A DNA stretch of 64,000 nucleotides. It comes from Corynebacterium mustelae. Lineage in GTDB: Bacteria; Actinomycetota; Actinomycetes; Mycobacteriales; Mycobacteriaceae. A model generated the notes under the pieces. It was given only the letters and a program-made list of their open reading frames with translations, had not been told where the DNA came from and did no database searches. Made by a program: the position numbers and the translations under genes. Shown here piece after piece: positions 19,983 through 29,069 of this stretch (position 1 is the first letter of the stretch; each line of letters begins with the position of its first letter). The DNA is taken from assembly GCF_001020985.1 (NCBI RefSeq), contig NZ_CP011542.1, positions 1,984,001 to 2,048,000 on the forward strand. Direction: 5' to 3'.

Positions 19983-20981
19983 TTACGCAGCATCCGATCT
20001 AATATCGATTTTCCAACCAGTAAGCCGGGCGGCCAGTCGAGCATTTTGCCCTTCTTTGCCGATGGCTAACGATAGCTGATAATCAGGAACAGTTACTCGC
20101 GCAGTTTGGGCCTCTAAGTCAATGACTTCTACGTGTACGACTTTCGACGGGGCTAACGCATTGCCAACGTACGTGGCTGGATCCTCCGAATAATCGATGA
20201 TGTCGATTTTTTCGCCACCGAGTTCTTTCATGATGTTATTTACGCGCTGTCCCCGCGGACCAATGCACGCGCCCTTGGCGTTGAGCCCCTTGGCGGTCGC
20301 TCTTACTGCCACCTTAGACCGGTGCCCCGCTTCACGCGCGATAGAGATAATCTCGACGGAACCATCGGCGACTTCTGGAATCTCTAGTTCAAATAGTTTA
20401 CGAACTAATTCTGGGTGAGTGCGTGAAAGGTTGATATTGAGGTTGCGCCCCGCATTATTCACGCCAACCACGTAGGACTTTACGCGATCGCCGTGCTTAA
20501 GCTTTTCACCTGGCAGTTGCTCAGCGGGCAGCAACACCCCATCTTGACCATCGGCTTCAGTGCCTAAGTGAACCACTACAATTCCGCGCTCATTGGCATA
20601 TGCATCCGCTTGGACGATGCCGGAAACTACACGGCCTTCATATTCGGAATACGCATCGTAAGCTTGTCGGGTTTCCGCTTCCCGGAGCCGTTTAACGATA
20701 GCATCACGTACTGTAGTTGCCCCGATACGGTCAAAGTTGGCTGGGGTGTCGTCGTATTCGGAGACGACATTTCCTTCGTCGTCAAGCTCACTGACAATCA
20801 CCGCAACCTTGCCGGTTGAGATGTCGATATCAATACGAGCTTTTGTACCGTCTTCGGCTAGGGCGTCTTTGAACTCGCGGTAGGCAAACATTAAAGCACC
20901 GGCGATGGTTTCCGCTAATTCCCTAACCGGAATCCCTTTTTCAGCCTCAATATTTCTTAGAGCTTGGACATCAATATTCAC
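19983..20981 (-). CDS. nusA: Transcription termination/antitermination factor NusA
   Basis: NusA binds RNA polymerase and nascent RNA, affecting pausing, termination and rRNA antitermination. The 332-residue protein has the N-terminal polymerase-binding domain ([18 protein letters not shown]), an S1 domain around 115-180 ([22 protein letters not shown]), and KH domains with [24 protein letters not shown] and [23 protein letters not shown]. It lacks the C-terminal acidic repeats of E. coli NusA, as normal for actinobacteria. It starts at GTG 20981, 25 nt after the rimP stop. Confidence 0.97.
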   Translation of the reverse strand: MNIDVQALRNIEAEKGIPVRELAETIAGALMFAYREFKDALAEDGTKARIDIDISTGKVAVIVSELDDEGNVVSEYDDTPANFDRIGATTVRDAIVKRLREAETRQAYDAYSEYEGRVVSGIVQADAYANERGIVVVHLGTEADGQDGVLLPAEQLPGEKLKHGDRVKSYVVGVNNAGRNLNINLSRTHPELVRKLFELEIPEVADGSVEIISIAREAGHRSKVAVRATAKGLNAKGACIGPRGQRVNNIMKELGGEKIDIIDYSEDPATYVGNALAPSKVVHVEVIDLEAQTARVTVPDYQLSLAIGKEGQNARLAARLTGWKIDIRSDAA

Positions 20982-21006
20982 TTATCAGTGTTCCTCTCGC
21001 TATGCG

Positions 21007-21543
21007 TTAACGCACAGCATCGTCGTAAGTAGCTGCAACCAATTCAAGTTCGTCGGCAGCAGGAGTAGCGAACTCAATTTCTACCATTGCTTCTGGGTGG
21101 TTGGCTAATTGAACAGATTCGACAATAAGTTTTTTGCCGTTTTTAGAAATAACGGCAACAGCAGTCTCGTCGTCATTTAATGCACCGATGCGAACAGTGC
21201 GTTTTTTCCCTCCCTCAGTGATAGACACCAGCCGACCGCGTTGCCTACGCCAATGGCGCGGCAGAGTAAGCGGACTGTCCAATCCCGGAGTGCTGACCTC
21301 CAAGGTATAGCCTGGACCAAAGTTAAGATTACCCGCCTCTTCTTCGGTATCAAGACATGCGGAAATCTGTTGTGTTAATTTTTCCAACACATCCGATCCG
21401 GGCCGATCATCACCGTCTACTGCAATAGCCACCACCGATTTTTTGCCCGCCCGAGTAGTGCGCAAACGTTCCACATCCAGGCCAAATTCTTTGGTAATGG
21501 GAGCTATAAGTGTGGTTAATGTTTCAACAGAAGGAAAAGCCAT
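21007..21543 (-). CDS. rimP: Ribosome maturation factor RimP
   Basis: RimP assists 30S assembly. The 178-residue protein begins MAFPSVETLTTLIAPITKEF and has the conserved GYTLEVSTPGLDSPLTLPRHWRRQRGR segment near 85-110, followed by the SH3-like C-terminal domain. ATG 21543 gives the typical RimP N-terminus; an upstream in-frame extension would overlap the start of the divergent lipoprotein gene. It heads the rimP-nusA-ylxR-infB run. Confidence 0.94.
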   Translation of the reverse strand: MAFPSVETLTTLIAPITKEFGLDVERLRTTRAGKKSVVAIAVDGDDRPGSDVLEKLTQQISACLDTEEEAGNLNFGPGYTLEVSTPGLDSPLTLPRHWRRQRGRLVSITEGGKKRTVRIGALNDDETAVAVISKNGKKLIVESVQLANHPEAMVEIEFATPAADELELVAATYDDAVR

Positions 21544-21571
21544 GTCCGCCATGCTAGTACAATTAGCCGAC

Positions 21572-22354
21572 ATGACTCGACGTTTGTTTACCTGCTGCAT
21601 GGTAGTTTTCGCACTCTCTGGCTGCGCCTCACCCGAACCAGATCCGGCTTTAACCAGTATTTACAAACAAACGTCCGATTCGTTAAAAGATCCAGTGTTG
21701 GCTGAAATCACCAGACTTTGCGGACATTTTGAAGACGGCAGCACCCCTCAATCGTGCGACCCCGATCAGTCCCCCATCCCACCTGCAGCCGCCGGAACCG
21801 CAGGAATTGAAGAAAAGCTAGCTAATGTTCCACAAGAGTCCCTGCCGGTTATTGTAGAGCTTTACAGTCAAACCGCTGCCGATTCACCGATACTTTTACC
21901 TGAGCTTTTCGACGGCATTGAGTTCGCGCCACTTACCGAGGTAGCCAATGATGCGACCGCAGCCGACCAATCTGCCATAGCCTCGGCCGTTGAACGTGAA
22001 TTAGGCGTCCTATACACCGTAGGAACCATCCGCGCCTTTGCTGATGCCCCTACTCGTGCACAGTTGGATGAATTGGAAAATCAACACGAAGCCATCCTCG
22101 CCGCATTGACGGATAACCTCACCACCGATGCCAATCCGCCCGTAATCCCAGCTGGATACCAGATCCCAAGCGATATACTGCCTGCCGACCATCCCTTGAC
22201 AAATAATCAGGACGCCGCTGGGGCCGTCGAAAAGCTCAAGGAGACCACCGCCTCCTTCTGGCAACGGACCGCCGAAACCGCGCGCACCACCCCGTGGCGC
22301 ATCGCAAGTATCAGAATCGCTGCACTTTTGTCAACCCCGAACAATACAAAATAG
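21572..22354 (+). CDS. Putative lipoprotein, DUF4439-like
   Basis: The 260-residue product has a lipoprotein signal (MTRRLFTCCMVVFALSGC, lipidated Cys at residue 18) and a mature helical region. The C-terminal ~140 residues (AIASAVERELGVLYTVGTIRAF, then a long helix with ENQHEAILAAL) resemble the ferritin-like DUF4439 family. Mycobacteria have a gene of this family at the same place (Rv2844). Its function is unknown. The start is only ~29 nt from that of divergent rimP; MLVQLADM at 21551 is an alternative. It contains two copies of the dispersed 11-mer. Confidence 0.75.
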   Translation: MTRRLFTCCMVVFALSGCASPEPDPALTSIYKQTSDSLKDPVLAEITRLCGHFEDGSTPQSCDPDQSPIPPAAAGTAGIEEKLANVPQESLPVIVELYSQTAADSPILLPELFDGIEFAPLTEVANDATAADQSAIASAVERELGVLYTVGTIRAFADAPTRAQLDELENQHEAILAALTDNLTTDANPPVIPAGYQIPSDILPADHPLTNNQDAAGAVEKLKETTASFWQRTAETARTTPWRIASIRIAALLSTPNNTK

Positions 22355-22666
22355 CACACCCGATATACCCCTATTTTCACAGCGGAAACGCATATTTGCT
22401 GTATAAAAACGAGAAAAACCTAAGAAAATAAAATTGTCAATAAATCGCGTTTTACTTGCCTAGCCGCTAGAATGTCACAAATGCTAAGTGAATATTGAGC
22501 CCTGGAATATAAAAATGTATAACGAGAAAATTAACTAAAACTCATAGGCTAGACAGCCAAATAATGTGCCATTTTTCAACCTAATGTCATATCATCAACC
22601 ACAGAACCGAGTAGCCCACCGGCAACGAGGAAGTTGCACAACCTAGGAAAAAGACTGAAGAAAACA
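22355..22666. other. A+T-rich intergenic region
   Basis: About 310 nt, much richer in A and T than its surroundings, lie between the lipoprotein and hexapeptide-repeat genes. I find no gene, terminator or recognised operator. It presumably holds the promoter of the downstream gene. Confidence 0.5.
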
Positions 22667-23860
22667 ATGAGCAATCCAGAACGCAACACAGAATCATCCC
22701 TGCCACAGCGCCCCGGCACCCACGCCGCGAAAACCGATGACACAGTCGTGTGGCTCGATTCCGAAGCAACTAAGCACTCCGATACCCGGTGGGCTGACCA
22801 AGCCAACAAGAGTACCCAGGAGAAACCAGCAACAGGTACCGTTCCAGGCACATCCAACGAGACCACGCGAACGAGCACGCACCCTGCCGCAAAACCAGCC
22901 GCAGCCGCCACTGCCCCAACCCAACGATCTACCGCTGCCACACCACAGCAACCTCAAAGCCCTATGACTCAACCTGCCGCGAAACCCACAGCTTCCCCTA
23001 CCCCGACAACGCCACGAGCAACAGCACCGAGCACACCCGCTCCAGCACCAGCTCCAAAAACACCGGAGGCACAGCCACAACCAAAGCGGCACTTCGAACT
23101 AACCCAAGAAACCACGGTTACCTTTGAAGGACGGCGGCTGCACCGCATCCGGGCCACCCAAGACATCCCGCAACACGACGTACTTGCAGGCGATCTCGGC
23201 GGCTGGGTTGAAACCACCGAAAACCTCGCGGACAACGCTTGGGTAGCCAATGAAGCATGGGTACAAGGCACCGCACGTGTCTACGGCGACGCGCTGATTG
23301 CAGATGACGCTCGCATCTATGACAACGCCAAGGTATATGACCGGGCTGTCGTCCGGGGCGACGCCCATGTACTCGACAACGCCGAAGTGTATGGCAAAGC
23401 TGAAGTCTACGGGCAAGCCAATATCTCCGGCAACGCATGGGTACACGGCCAAGCCCGTATAGCAGGCAATGCACACGTTTACGGCGCAGCTGTAGTCGAA
23501 GGCTCCGCTATTGTCTCCGGAAACGCAGAAATCTACGGTAGCGCGGAAGTATCGTCCAACGCCGAAATCCTCAATTCCACCCACCTGATGTACGTGGCAA
23601 ACATCGCAAGCCATCCACGCAGCATCACTATTTTCCGCACTACCACCGGCTATGGTGTTCGAGTCGCAGATTGGGAAGGCCGTATCGCAGAGCTTTTGCC
23701 AGCCGTAAAGATTTGGGCAAGCGAGCACAACCTACAGCCTGAAGAAAAAACCCAATGGGTCAACGAATACAAGGCCATCGAGAAACTTTTCCGAATCCGA
23801 ATCGAAGCATGGGAAGAGGAACGCAACCGCGAGCGGATCGAAAACGCCGTAGAACTGTAA
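22667..23860 (+). CDS. Hexapeptide-repeat (left-handed beta-helix-like) protein with Pro/Ala/Thr-rich linker
   Basis: The 397-residue protein has three parts. Residues 1-140 are disordered and become very rich in Pro, Ala and Thr. Residues ~160-190 hold the segment HDVLAGDLGGWVETTENL. Residues ~190-302 hold about 19 six-residue repeats of the type GNAxVYG/GxAxVxG, the pattern of a left-handed parallel beta-helix. A polar helical tail of ~80 residues follows, ending in a charged stretch. No signal peptide, sortase motif or acyltransferase catalytic His is evident, so a structural or scaffold role is more likely than catalysis. ATG 22667 is preferred; TTG 22634 just after GAGGAAG is possible. 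Confidence 0.8.
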   Translation: MSNPERNTESSLPQRPGTHAAKTDDTVVWLDSEATKHSDTRWADQANKSTQEKPATGTVPGTSNETTRTSTHPAAKPAAAATAPTQRSTAATPQQPQSPMTQPAAKPTASPTPTTPRATAPSTPAPAPAPKTPEAQPQPKRHFELTQETTVTFEGRRLHRIRATQDIPQHDVLAGDLGGWVETTENLADNAWVANEAWVQGTARVYGDALIADDARIYDNAKVYDRAVVRGDAHVLDNAEVYGKAEVYGQANISGNAWVHGQARIAGNAHVYGAAVVEGSAIVSGNAEIYGSAEVSSNAEILNSTHLMYVANIASHPRSITIFRTTTGYGVRVADWEGRIAELLPAVKIWASEHNLQPEEKTQWVNEYKAIEKLFRIRIEAWEEERNRERIENAVEL

Positions 23861-23873
23861 TCACTTGAAATTG

Positions 23874-23905
23874 AACGGGAGACAGGAAACCACCTGCCTC
23901 CCGTT
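23874..23905 (+). terminator. Terminator of the hexapeptide-repeat gene
   Basis: AACGGGAGACAGG (23874-23886) pairs with CCTGCCTCCCGTT (23893-23905), 12 of 13 positions, with a 6-nt loop. TT follows. It lies 13 nt after the stop codon. Confidence 0.8.
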
Positions 23906-24061
23906 TTGCATAGCCGTGCCCGGCAGCAGCATGAACGCTTGCGCCGACTTAGGTTCTCCCAATTAGCTTCATGGAGTCCACACAATGCCCGGCGCCCACC
24001 CGAAACTCAACAGCTATGCCCTAAACTTTCTAGACATATTCAACAAATAGCCCACATGAAT

Positions 24062-24202
24062 TTATAATTGTGATTCTTCAAGCTGCTTCCTGATGAGTTT
24101 CAGCTCAAACACAATGGCATGCAATCGTGAGCCGATCCAAAGTAAGGCGAGAAAAGGTAGCAAGGAGATGAGATAAGCGGCCAATGCAACAATTCCTTTC
24201 AT
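24062..24202 (-). CDS. Small single-pass membrane protein (46 residues)
   Basis: A short open frame encodes 46 residues: a hydrophobic helix of about 20 residues (starting MKGIVALAAYLISLL, with PFLALLWIG) followed by an amphipathic, charged tail (FELKLIRKQLEESQL). This looks like a membrane-anchored peptide with a cytoplasmic coiled helix. The ribosome site is weak (TAGG 8 nt upstream). It lies between proS and the hexapeptide-repeat gene in an otherwise empty 400-nt gap. No family is recognised and the expression is unproven. Confidence 0.45.
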   Translation of the reverse strand: MKGIVALAAYLISLLPFLALLWIGSRLHAIVFELKLIRKQLEESQL

Positions 24203-24250
24203 CAAATAAACCTAACAATCATCTTCGCCGATAATTTCCACGCTAGGCAA

Positions 24251-24292
24251 TCCCCAATGGGGCACCAGCGAAAACTAGTGCCCCATTGGGGA
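24251..24292 (-). terminator. proS terminator
   Basis: A perfect 15-bp inverted repeat (TCCCCAATGGGGCAC at 24251-24265 with 24278-24292) encloses a 12-nt loop. It starts 11 nt after the proS stop on the minus strand. Confidence 0.82.
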
Positions 24293-24302
24293 AATATATA
24301 AC

Positions 24303-26060
24303 TTAGCGTGCAAGCAACTTAGTCAAATATGGGACGATATCGTCAGCTGCAACCGATAGCGTCTCCCCGCCCCGCACCCGAAGTTCGACTACTCCATCGG
24401 CAAAGCTCCTGCCGATGACCACAACAAACGGCATCCCAAGCAATTCGGCGTCTTTAAACTTCACGCCGGGGCTGACCTTCGGCCGGTCGTCGAAAAGCAC
24501 CTCAATGCCCGCCGCATCTAACTCGGAGACAATACGATCACCAGCCGCAATGGCAGCCTCGTCCTTATTAGCGACAACAACATGCACGTGATACGGCGCG
24601 ACAGCTGCTGGCCAATTCAAGCCTTTCTCATCGTGACGTTGCTCAGCCAACACTGCCATCAATCGGGAAATCCCAATGCCGTACGACCCCATCGTCGGAA
24701 TCGCACGTTTGCCGTTCTCGTCGAGAATTTGCACATCGAACGCTTCGGTATACTTCCTGCCTAATTGGAAGATATGGCCGATCTCGATTCCTCGTTCCAG
24801 CGTTAGCACGCCCTGCCCGTCCGGAGCCGGATCGCCCTCGCGAACTTCCGCAGCCTCGATAAAACCATCGACCGTGAAATCACGACCAGCGACCAGACCA
24901 ATCACATGGCGCTGAGGCGCATCCGCACCAGTAATCCACGATGTTCCCTCGACCACCCGAGGATCGGCAAGTACCGTCACACCATTAGCAGCCAAACCGC
25001 GAGGACCAACGTAGCCCCTAACCAAGAACGGATTCTTTGCAAAATCCTCCTCGACTGCCAATTCAACCTCGGCAGGTTCCAATGATGCCTCCAGCCGCTT
25101 GACGTCGACTTCCCGATCGCCAGGCAACAGGATACCCGTCAGATCCCAGTCCTCGGCACCCGGTTGTCGCACCTTCACTACCAAGCACTTCAACGTATCC
25201 GCAGCAGTGACATCCCGATCAGAAATCGTAATCCCCGCATTATTAGCCCACGCAACCAATGCCTCAATTGTTTCCGACTCCGGCGTATCGTATTCCTGCG
25301 CGTCAGGTTGCCCGGTAATGTCAACAACCGCGCCAGGTGGCGTCACAACCGCCTCAACGTTCGCTGCATAATCACCCTCGGTAGCCCGAACGAACGTGTC
25401 CTCCCCATTGGGAGAAATCGCCAAAAACTCCTCGGAGGCAGACCCACCCATGGCGCCAGAAGTTGCTTGACAAATCACATACTCGACACCCAGCCGATCA
25501 AAAATCGCCTGGTACGCTTTACGGTGCGCCGCATACGACTGTTCCAACCCCTCATCCGACATGTCGAACGAGTAGGAATCTTTCATCACAAACTCTCGGC
25601 CCCGCAAAATACCTGCCCGAGGCCGCTCTTCATCCCGATACTTCGTCTGTATCTGATAAAGCGTAACCGGGAAATCCTTATATGATGTGTACAGATCCTT
25701 CACCTGAGCCGTGAACATCTCCTCATGGGTAGGCCCCAATAGCATGTCCACATTTTTTCGATCCTTGAGCCTAAACAAAGACTCCCCATACTCCGTCCAC
25801 CGATTCGTCTGCTCGTACGGTTCCCGAGGCAACAACGCAGGAAACAGCAACTCCTGTCCCCCAATGGAGTCCATCTCCTCACGCACCACAGCCTCAATCT
25901 TGCGCAACGTACGCAACCCCAACGGCAGCCAGGTGTACACACCGGGAGCGACACGACGGATATAACCGGCGCGGACTAGAAGCTTGTGGCTAGGAACTTC
26001 AGCATCAGCTGGATCTTCGCGCAACGTGCGCAGAAACAGCGTAGAAAGACGAGTAATCAT
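24303..26060 (-). CDS. proS: Prolyl-tRNA synthetase (bacterial type)
   Basis: ProS charges tRNA-Pro. The 585-residue protein is a class II synthetase of the bacterial form: motif 2/3 segments [15 protein letters not shown] and [14 protein letters not shown], the YbaK-like editing insertion between about 220 and 400, the motif [18 protein letters not shown], and a C-terminal anticodon-binding domain ([20 protein letters not shown]). ATG 26060 gives the standard [15 protein letters not shown] start. A TAATAT box lies 8 nt before it, so the mRNA may be leaderless. A copy of the dispersed 11-mer is at 24488. Confidence 0.97.
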   Translation of the reverse strand: MITRLSTLFLRTLREDPADAEVPSHKLLVRAGYIRRVAPGVYTWLPLGLRTLRKIEAVVREEMDSIGGQELLFPALLPREPYEQTNRWTEYGESLFRLKDRKNVDMLLGPTHEEMFTAQVKDLYTSYKDFPVTLYQIQTKYRDEERPRAGILRGREFVMKDSYSFDMSDEGLEQSYAAHRKAYQAIFDRLGVEYVICQATSGAMGGSASEEFLAISPNGEDTFVRATEGDYAANVEAVVTPPGAVVDITGQPDAQEYDTPESETIEALVAWANNAGITISDRDVTAADTLKCLVVKVRQPGAEDWDLTGILLPGDREVDVKRLEASLEPAEVELAVEEDFAKNPFLVRGYVGPRGLAANGVTVLADPRVVEGTSWITGADAPQRHVIGLVAGRDFTVDGFIEAAEVREGDPAPDGQGVLTLERGIEIGHIFQLGRKYTEAFDVQILDENGKRAIPTMGSYGIGISRLMAVLAEQRHDEKGLNWPAAVAPYHVHVVVANKDEAAIAAGDRIVSELDAAGIEVLFDDRPKVSPGVKFKDAELLGMPFVVVIGRSFADGVVELRVRGGETLSVAADDIVPYLTKLLAR

Positions 26061-26068
26061 GGTTGGTA

Positions 26069-26074
26069 ATATTA
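26069..26074 (-). promoter_or_regulatory. Putative -10 box of a leaderless proS promoter
   Basis: TAATAT ends 8 nt before the proS ATG and no Shine-Dalgarno sequence is present between them. This spacing places transcription start at or beside the initiation codon, a common arrangement in corynebacteria. The -35 element is not obvious. Confidence 0.4.
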
Positions 26075-26211
26075 GCAGCCCCCGCATTGGGGGAATTCAT
26101 GCAAAGCACATTATTAATTAGACTCACTCAGACCCCGGTTTGGTTCCCTCAAAATACAAACTATCAGCAAGAAATTATCTGGGGTGTGAACTGGTAAAAC
26201 ATTAGCTAAGA

Positions 26212-27399
26212 ATGTTCTTATTACACTTGCTATCACTTATTGACACCTCTACCGTCGAAGCCATGGGCACACTTCTTAACCGTTTCCGTATACTCACCAG
26301 CCACGGTGCCGAGTTGCTGCTTGAAATCAAAACTGAACAGCCAAAACCAGAAGATATCGCCCAAGCCCTCGGCGACACCTTCAATAACGCCACAAAACTC
26401 ATCCGCAATGCCCGCTTCTTCACCACCGCAGAGCTAAACGAAGCTACCGCAGCACAGTTAAGCGTCGAAAAGCTAGCAACCATAGCCAAATATTGCCGCA
26501 AGCTTTCCAACCTTGGCGTGCCTCGTGACGACATATGCACAGAATTCCTCCGCTACGGCGCAACCTCAACCGCCGACGAATTGGGAGAATACATGCGGAA
26601 TCGGGTAACTATACTCAACGAACAACTCGCCAATAAGCCCCGAGCCAGCTACGCCAGATTCAGTAAAACCCCTGACGTCGACGGCATGCACCACGTCATG
26701 ATGAAACTGACCAGCGAACAAGCAAACCGCATGCTCACGGCGCTTAACGACGAAGCCAAGGCGCTCTTTCACCAACATCACGCCAGCAGTATTGAGGAAG
26801 CACGCGCCCAACTCATCGTCAGTAGAGTCAGCACCCCCACTGCAGGAAGCACCCCAGACAACCACTATGGCCCGCTGATTCTCATCCCACTTACTGAATC
26901 AGTCGATCACATCGATGGCACTGTAGCGACGACAACTGGTGGCACCATCGATCTCGTCGAATATGCCGACCTCATTCTCAAACCACACGGTTACGCCACA
27001 ATCGCCTACAAGACCGCAACGAACGCAATAGAACTAAGCCCACCAATCCCCATCCAGCAACGCCTGGCTAGCGACGAACAACGCCTCATTTCCGTCGCAG
27101 GACACCTCATGTGCGTACATCCCGATTGCCGCATCCCAGCGCAGCACTGCCAACAACACCACATCACAGCTTTTTCACAAGGCGGCGCAACCGAACAAAA
27201 CAACCTTGCACCACTATGTAAACGCCACAACATGGAAAACGACGACAATCCCGCCAAACCCAAAAACGGCAGAATTGAAAAAGACCCAACAACCGGAAAA
27301 ATCGGCTACCGCCGCACCCCGAGCAGTCATCTTCGGTTTAACCGAGCACCAATCATCAACAAAAGCTTCTACGAAGTAGCACGAAGACTGCTTCATTAA
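26212..27399 (+). CDS. DUF222 / HNH endonuclease-domain protein
   Basis: The 395-residue protein resembles the multicopy 13E12/DUF222 family of actinobacteria. The N-terminal ~270 residues are helical and end in a region including GGTIDLVEYADLIL. The C-terminal HNH nuclease motif runs from about 298 (CVHPDCRIPAQHCQQHHI) through GGATEQNNLAPLCKRHN. The Cys and His residues for metal binding and catalysis are present, so the domain looks intact. Function is not established for the family; a DNA-cleaving or mobile role is inferred. Start is uncertain (ATG 26212; MGTLLNRF is an alternative). A dispersed 11-mer copy lies at 26463. Confidence 0.8.
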   Translation: MFLLHLLSLIDTSTVEAMGTLLNRFRILTSHGAELLLEIKTEQPKPEDIAQALGDTFNNATKLIRNARFFTTAELNEATAAQLSVEKLATIAKYCRKLSNLGVPRDDICTEFLRYGATSTADELGEYMRNRVTILNEQLANKPRASYARFSKTPDVDGMHHVMMKLTSEQANRMLTALNDEAKALFHQHHASSIEEARAQLIVSRVSTPTAGSTPDNHYGPLILIPLTESVDHIDGTVATTTGGTIDLVEYADLILKPHGYATIAYKTATNAIELSPPIPIQQRLASDEQRLISVAGHLMCVHPDCRIPAQHCQQHHITAFSQGGATEQNNLAPLCKRHNMENDDNPAKPKNGRIEKDPTTGKIGYRRTPSSHLRFNRAPIINKSFYEVARRLLH

Positions 27400-27418
27400 G
27401 AACTGTGCAGCTCGTCCA

Positions 27419-27448
27419 CCGGATCTGTAAAGAACATGGCAGATCCGG
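27419..27448. terminator. Hairpin between HNH gene and solute-binding lipoprotein gene
   Basis: CCGGATCTG and CAGATCCGG form a perfect 9-bp stem with a 12-nt loop between two convergent genes. Probably a bidirectional terminator. Confidence 0.7.
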
Positions 27449-27473
27449 CATAAGGCGTGCCGTTACTCGAAAA

Positions 27474-29069
27474 CTAGCGCAATCGCCAGTCTTGAGGCAA
27501 AAACCCACTATTGGGATCTACGCCAACTAGAGAATCACGCACAACAATGAAGGAATCCGCAGGAGTCGGGAGCCAAATAAGAGGATTTTCCGAAGCCACA
27601 GCTTCAATATAGGCTGACATCGCATCATTCCCATCAGAGAAAACCGACGCCTCAATTCCAGCATCAACTTCAGGGGAGGAAAAGGATCCAAGATTGGCTT
27701 TGCCCAATGTGGATAGAATTTCCTCTCCCGTTGCCCAAATTGGGAAATTCCATGCAAAATCATTTGTGAAAACACCCAATTGCCAGGAGCAATCCGCTAC
27801 TTGCTCACATTGAGAGACCATTTCAAACGGATTGTCAGCTTTGGTTAGGTACAGTTTTATCCCAGCGCTCGCAAAGTTTCTTTCTAAAATTGGGAAAACC
27901 TTATCGCTAAAGGCCCCGTTTGGGGCGATGATGTTAAGAGTTAGTTCTTGCCCGGTTTCCATCTCGCGTCCACATTTCTCGGCGTCAATGCAGTGGAATT
28001 TCCCGCCACGCTTCGCCCAGCCGTTTTTCTCAAGTAGTTTTTGCGCTGCCATTGGGTTATATGTTGGTGCACATGGTTGATTGGGGTTCGTTGGGGTTGG
28101 GCCGCATCCGGGTAAGGCGTGTCCATTCCAAACTGTTTTGATGATTGTTTGTTGGTCGACAAGTTGTTGCATAGCGTTGCGGATATATGTTTCCCCAATG
28201 AGGGGGTTGGTCATATTAAGAACCGCATATTCAATCGCATGCCGATACCGAGGCATGATTGTAAATCCGGCTTTCTGTAACTCGTTCAGGGTTTCTGGGT
28301 CTGTATTGAAAGGCAGTGTTTGGTAGTCGGCTGTGCGGTGCTGTTCGCCGGTATTAGTCAGGATGATTTTCGGGATAGTGGGTTTATCAAGTCCATCGTA
28401 GTTGGGGTTAATGGCTAGTGTTGTTGAGGTTTCTTGTGGCGAGTTTGCTGCTATTACATATGGCCCATTAGTGATCTTCCAACGAGGTTGGTTGGGGTTG
28501 GACGCGTCGGCTGTGATCTGGTCGAGCAATTCGGTGGGTGTTAGGGTTTTGGCCGGGTTCCATGCGTGTTGTGGTAGTGGGGTGATGTGGTTGAGTTGAT
28601 TTGCGATGAACCAATTCGGGTTGTAGGTTTGGTCGGCTGTGATGGTAAAGGTGTCGGGGCTGAGGATCGTCAGTTTGGTTATGGTTTCTGGGAGGGTTTG
28701 TGTTGCGTTTGAAAGTTGCCACCAGAGTTCGATGTCGTTGGTTGTGATGGGGGTTTGGTCGGACCAGCTGCGGTTGTGGAGGGTGATAGTGTAGGTGGTT
28801 GCATCAGGACTTATGTCGGTGACGTTGCCTAGTGATCGCACGGTGTCGAGGTGGTACTGGTTGGTGCTGTGCGGTAGGTAGCTGAAAAGGGGTTGGTAGA
28901 GCAGTGTTGTTAGAGGATGCGGCTGTTGTTCTAGCGGGTTGATTGCAGCAAGCGGCTCCGTAGCGATGGTGATTGTTGTGGCAGTTGGGGTGGGTGCGGT
29001 TGGTTCTGGAGTGCAGGCGGTTAGTGTTGCCAGTGCGGCACTGATGATGAGGGCTGCGTGTTTTTTCAT
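27474..29069 (-). CDS. Family 5 (peptide/oligopeptide-type) solute-binding lipoprotein
   Basis: The 531-residue product has a lipoprotein signal (MKKHAALIISAALATLTAC, lipidated Cys at residue 19), a Thr/Pro linker and the SBP_bac_5 fold, with segments such as TTYTITLHNRSWSDQTPITTNDIE and ERNFASAGIKLYLTKADN. These proteins deliver peptides or other small solutes to an ABC permease, but no permease or ATPase gene is adjacent. The first half is Asn/Thr/Pro-rich. Its ATG overlaps the stop of the upstream acyltransferase gene (ATGA), so the pair is cotranslated. The ligand is unknown. Confidence 0.85.
   Translation of the reverse strand: MKKHAALIISAALATLTACTPEPTAPTPTATTITIATEPLAAINPLEQQPHPLTTLLYQPLFSYLPHSTNQYHLDTVRSLGNVTDISPDATTYTITLHNRSWSDQTPITTNDIELWWQLSNATQTLPETITKLTILSPDTFTITADQTYNPNWFIANQLNHITPLPQHAWNPAKTLTPTELLDQITADASNPNQPRWKITNGPYVIAANSPQETSTTLAINPNYDGLDKPTIPKIILTNTGEQHRTADYQTLPFNTDPETLNELQKAGFTIMPRYRHAIEYAVLNMTNPLIGETYIRNAMQQLVDQQTIIKTVWNGHALPGCGPTPTNPNQPCAPTYNPMAAQKLLEKNGWAKRGGKFHCIDAEKCGREMETGQELTLNIIAPNGAFSDKVFPILERNFASAGIKLYLTKADNPFEMVSQCEQVADCSWQLGVFTNDFAWNFPIWATGEEILSTLGKANLGSFSSPEVDAGIEASVFSDGNDAMSAYIEAVASENPLIWLPTPADSFIVVRDSLVGVDPNSGFLPQDWRLR

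Noticed and set aside
23099..23728. 209-codon frame antisense to the hexapeptide-repeat gene
   Set aside because: Its regular Cys/Gly/Val pattern is just the reverse image of the six-residue repeats.
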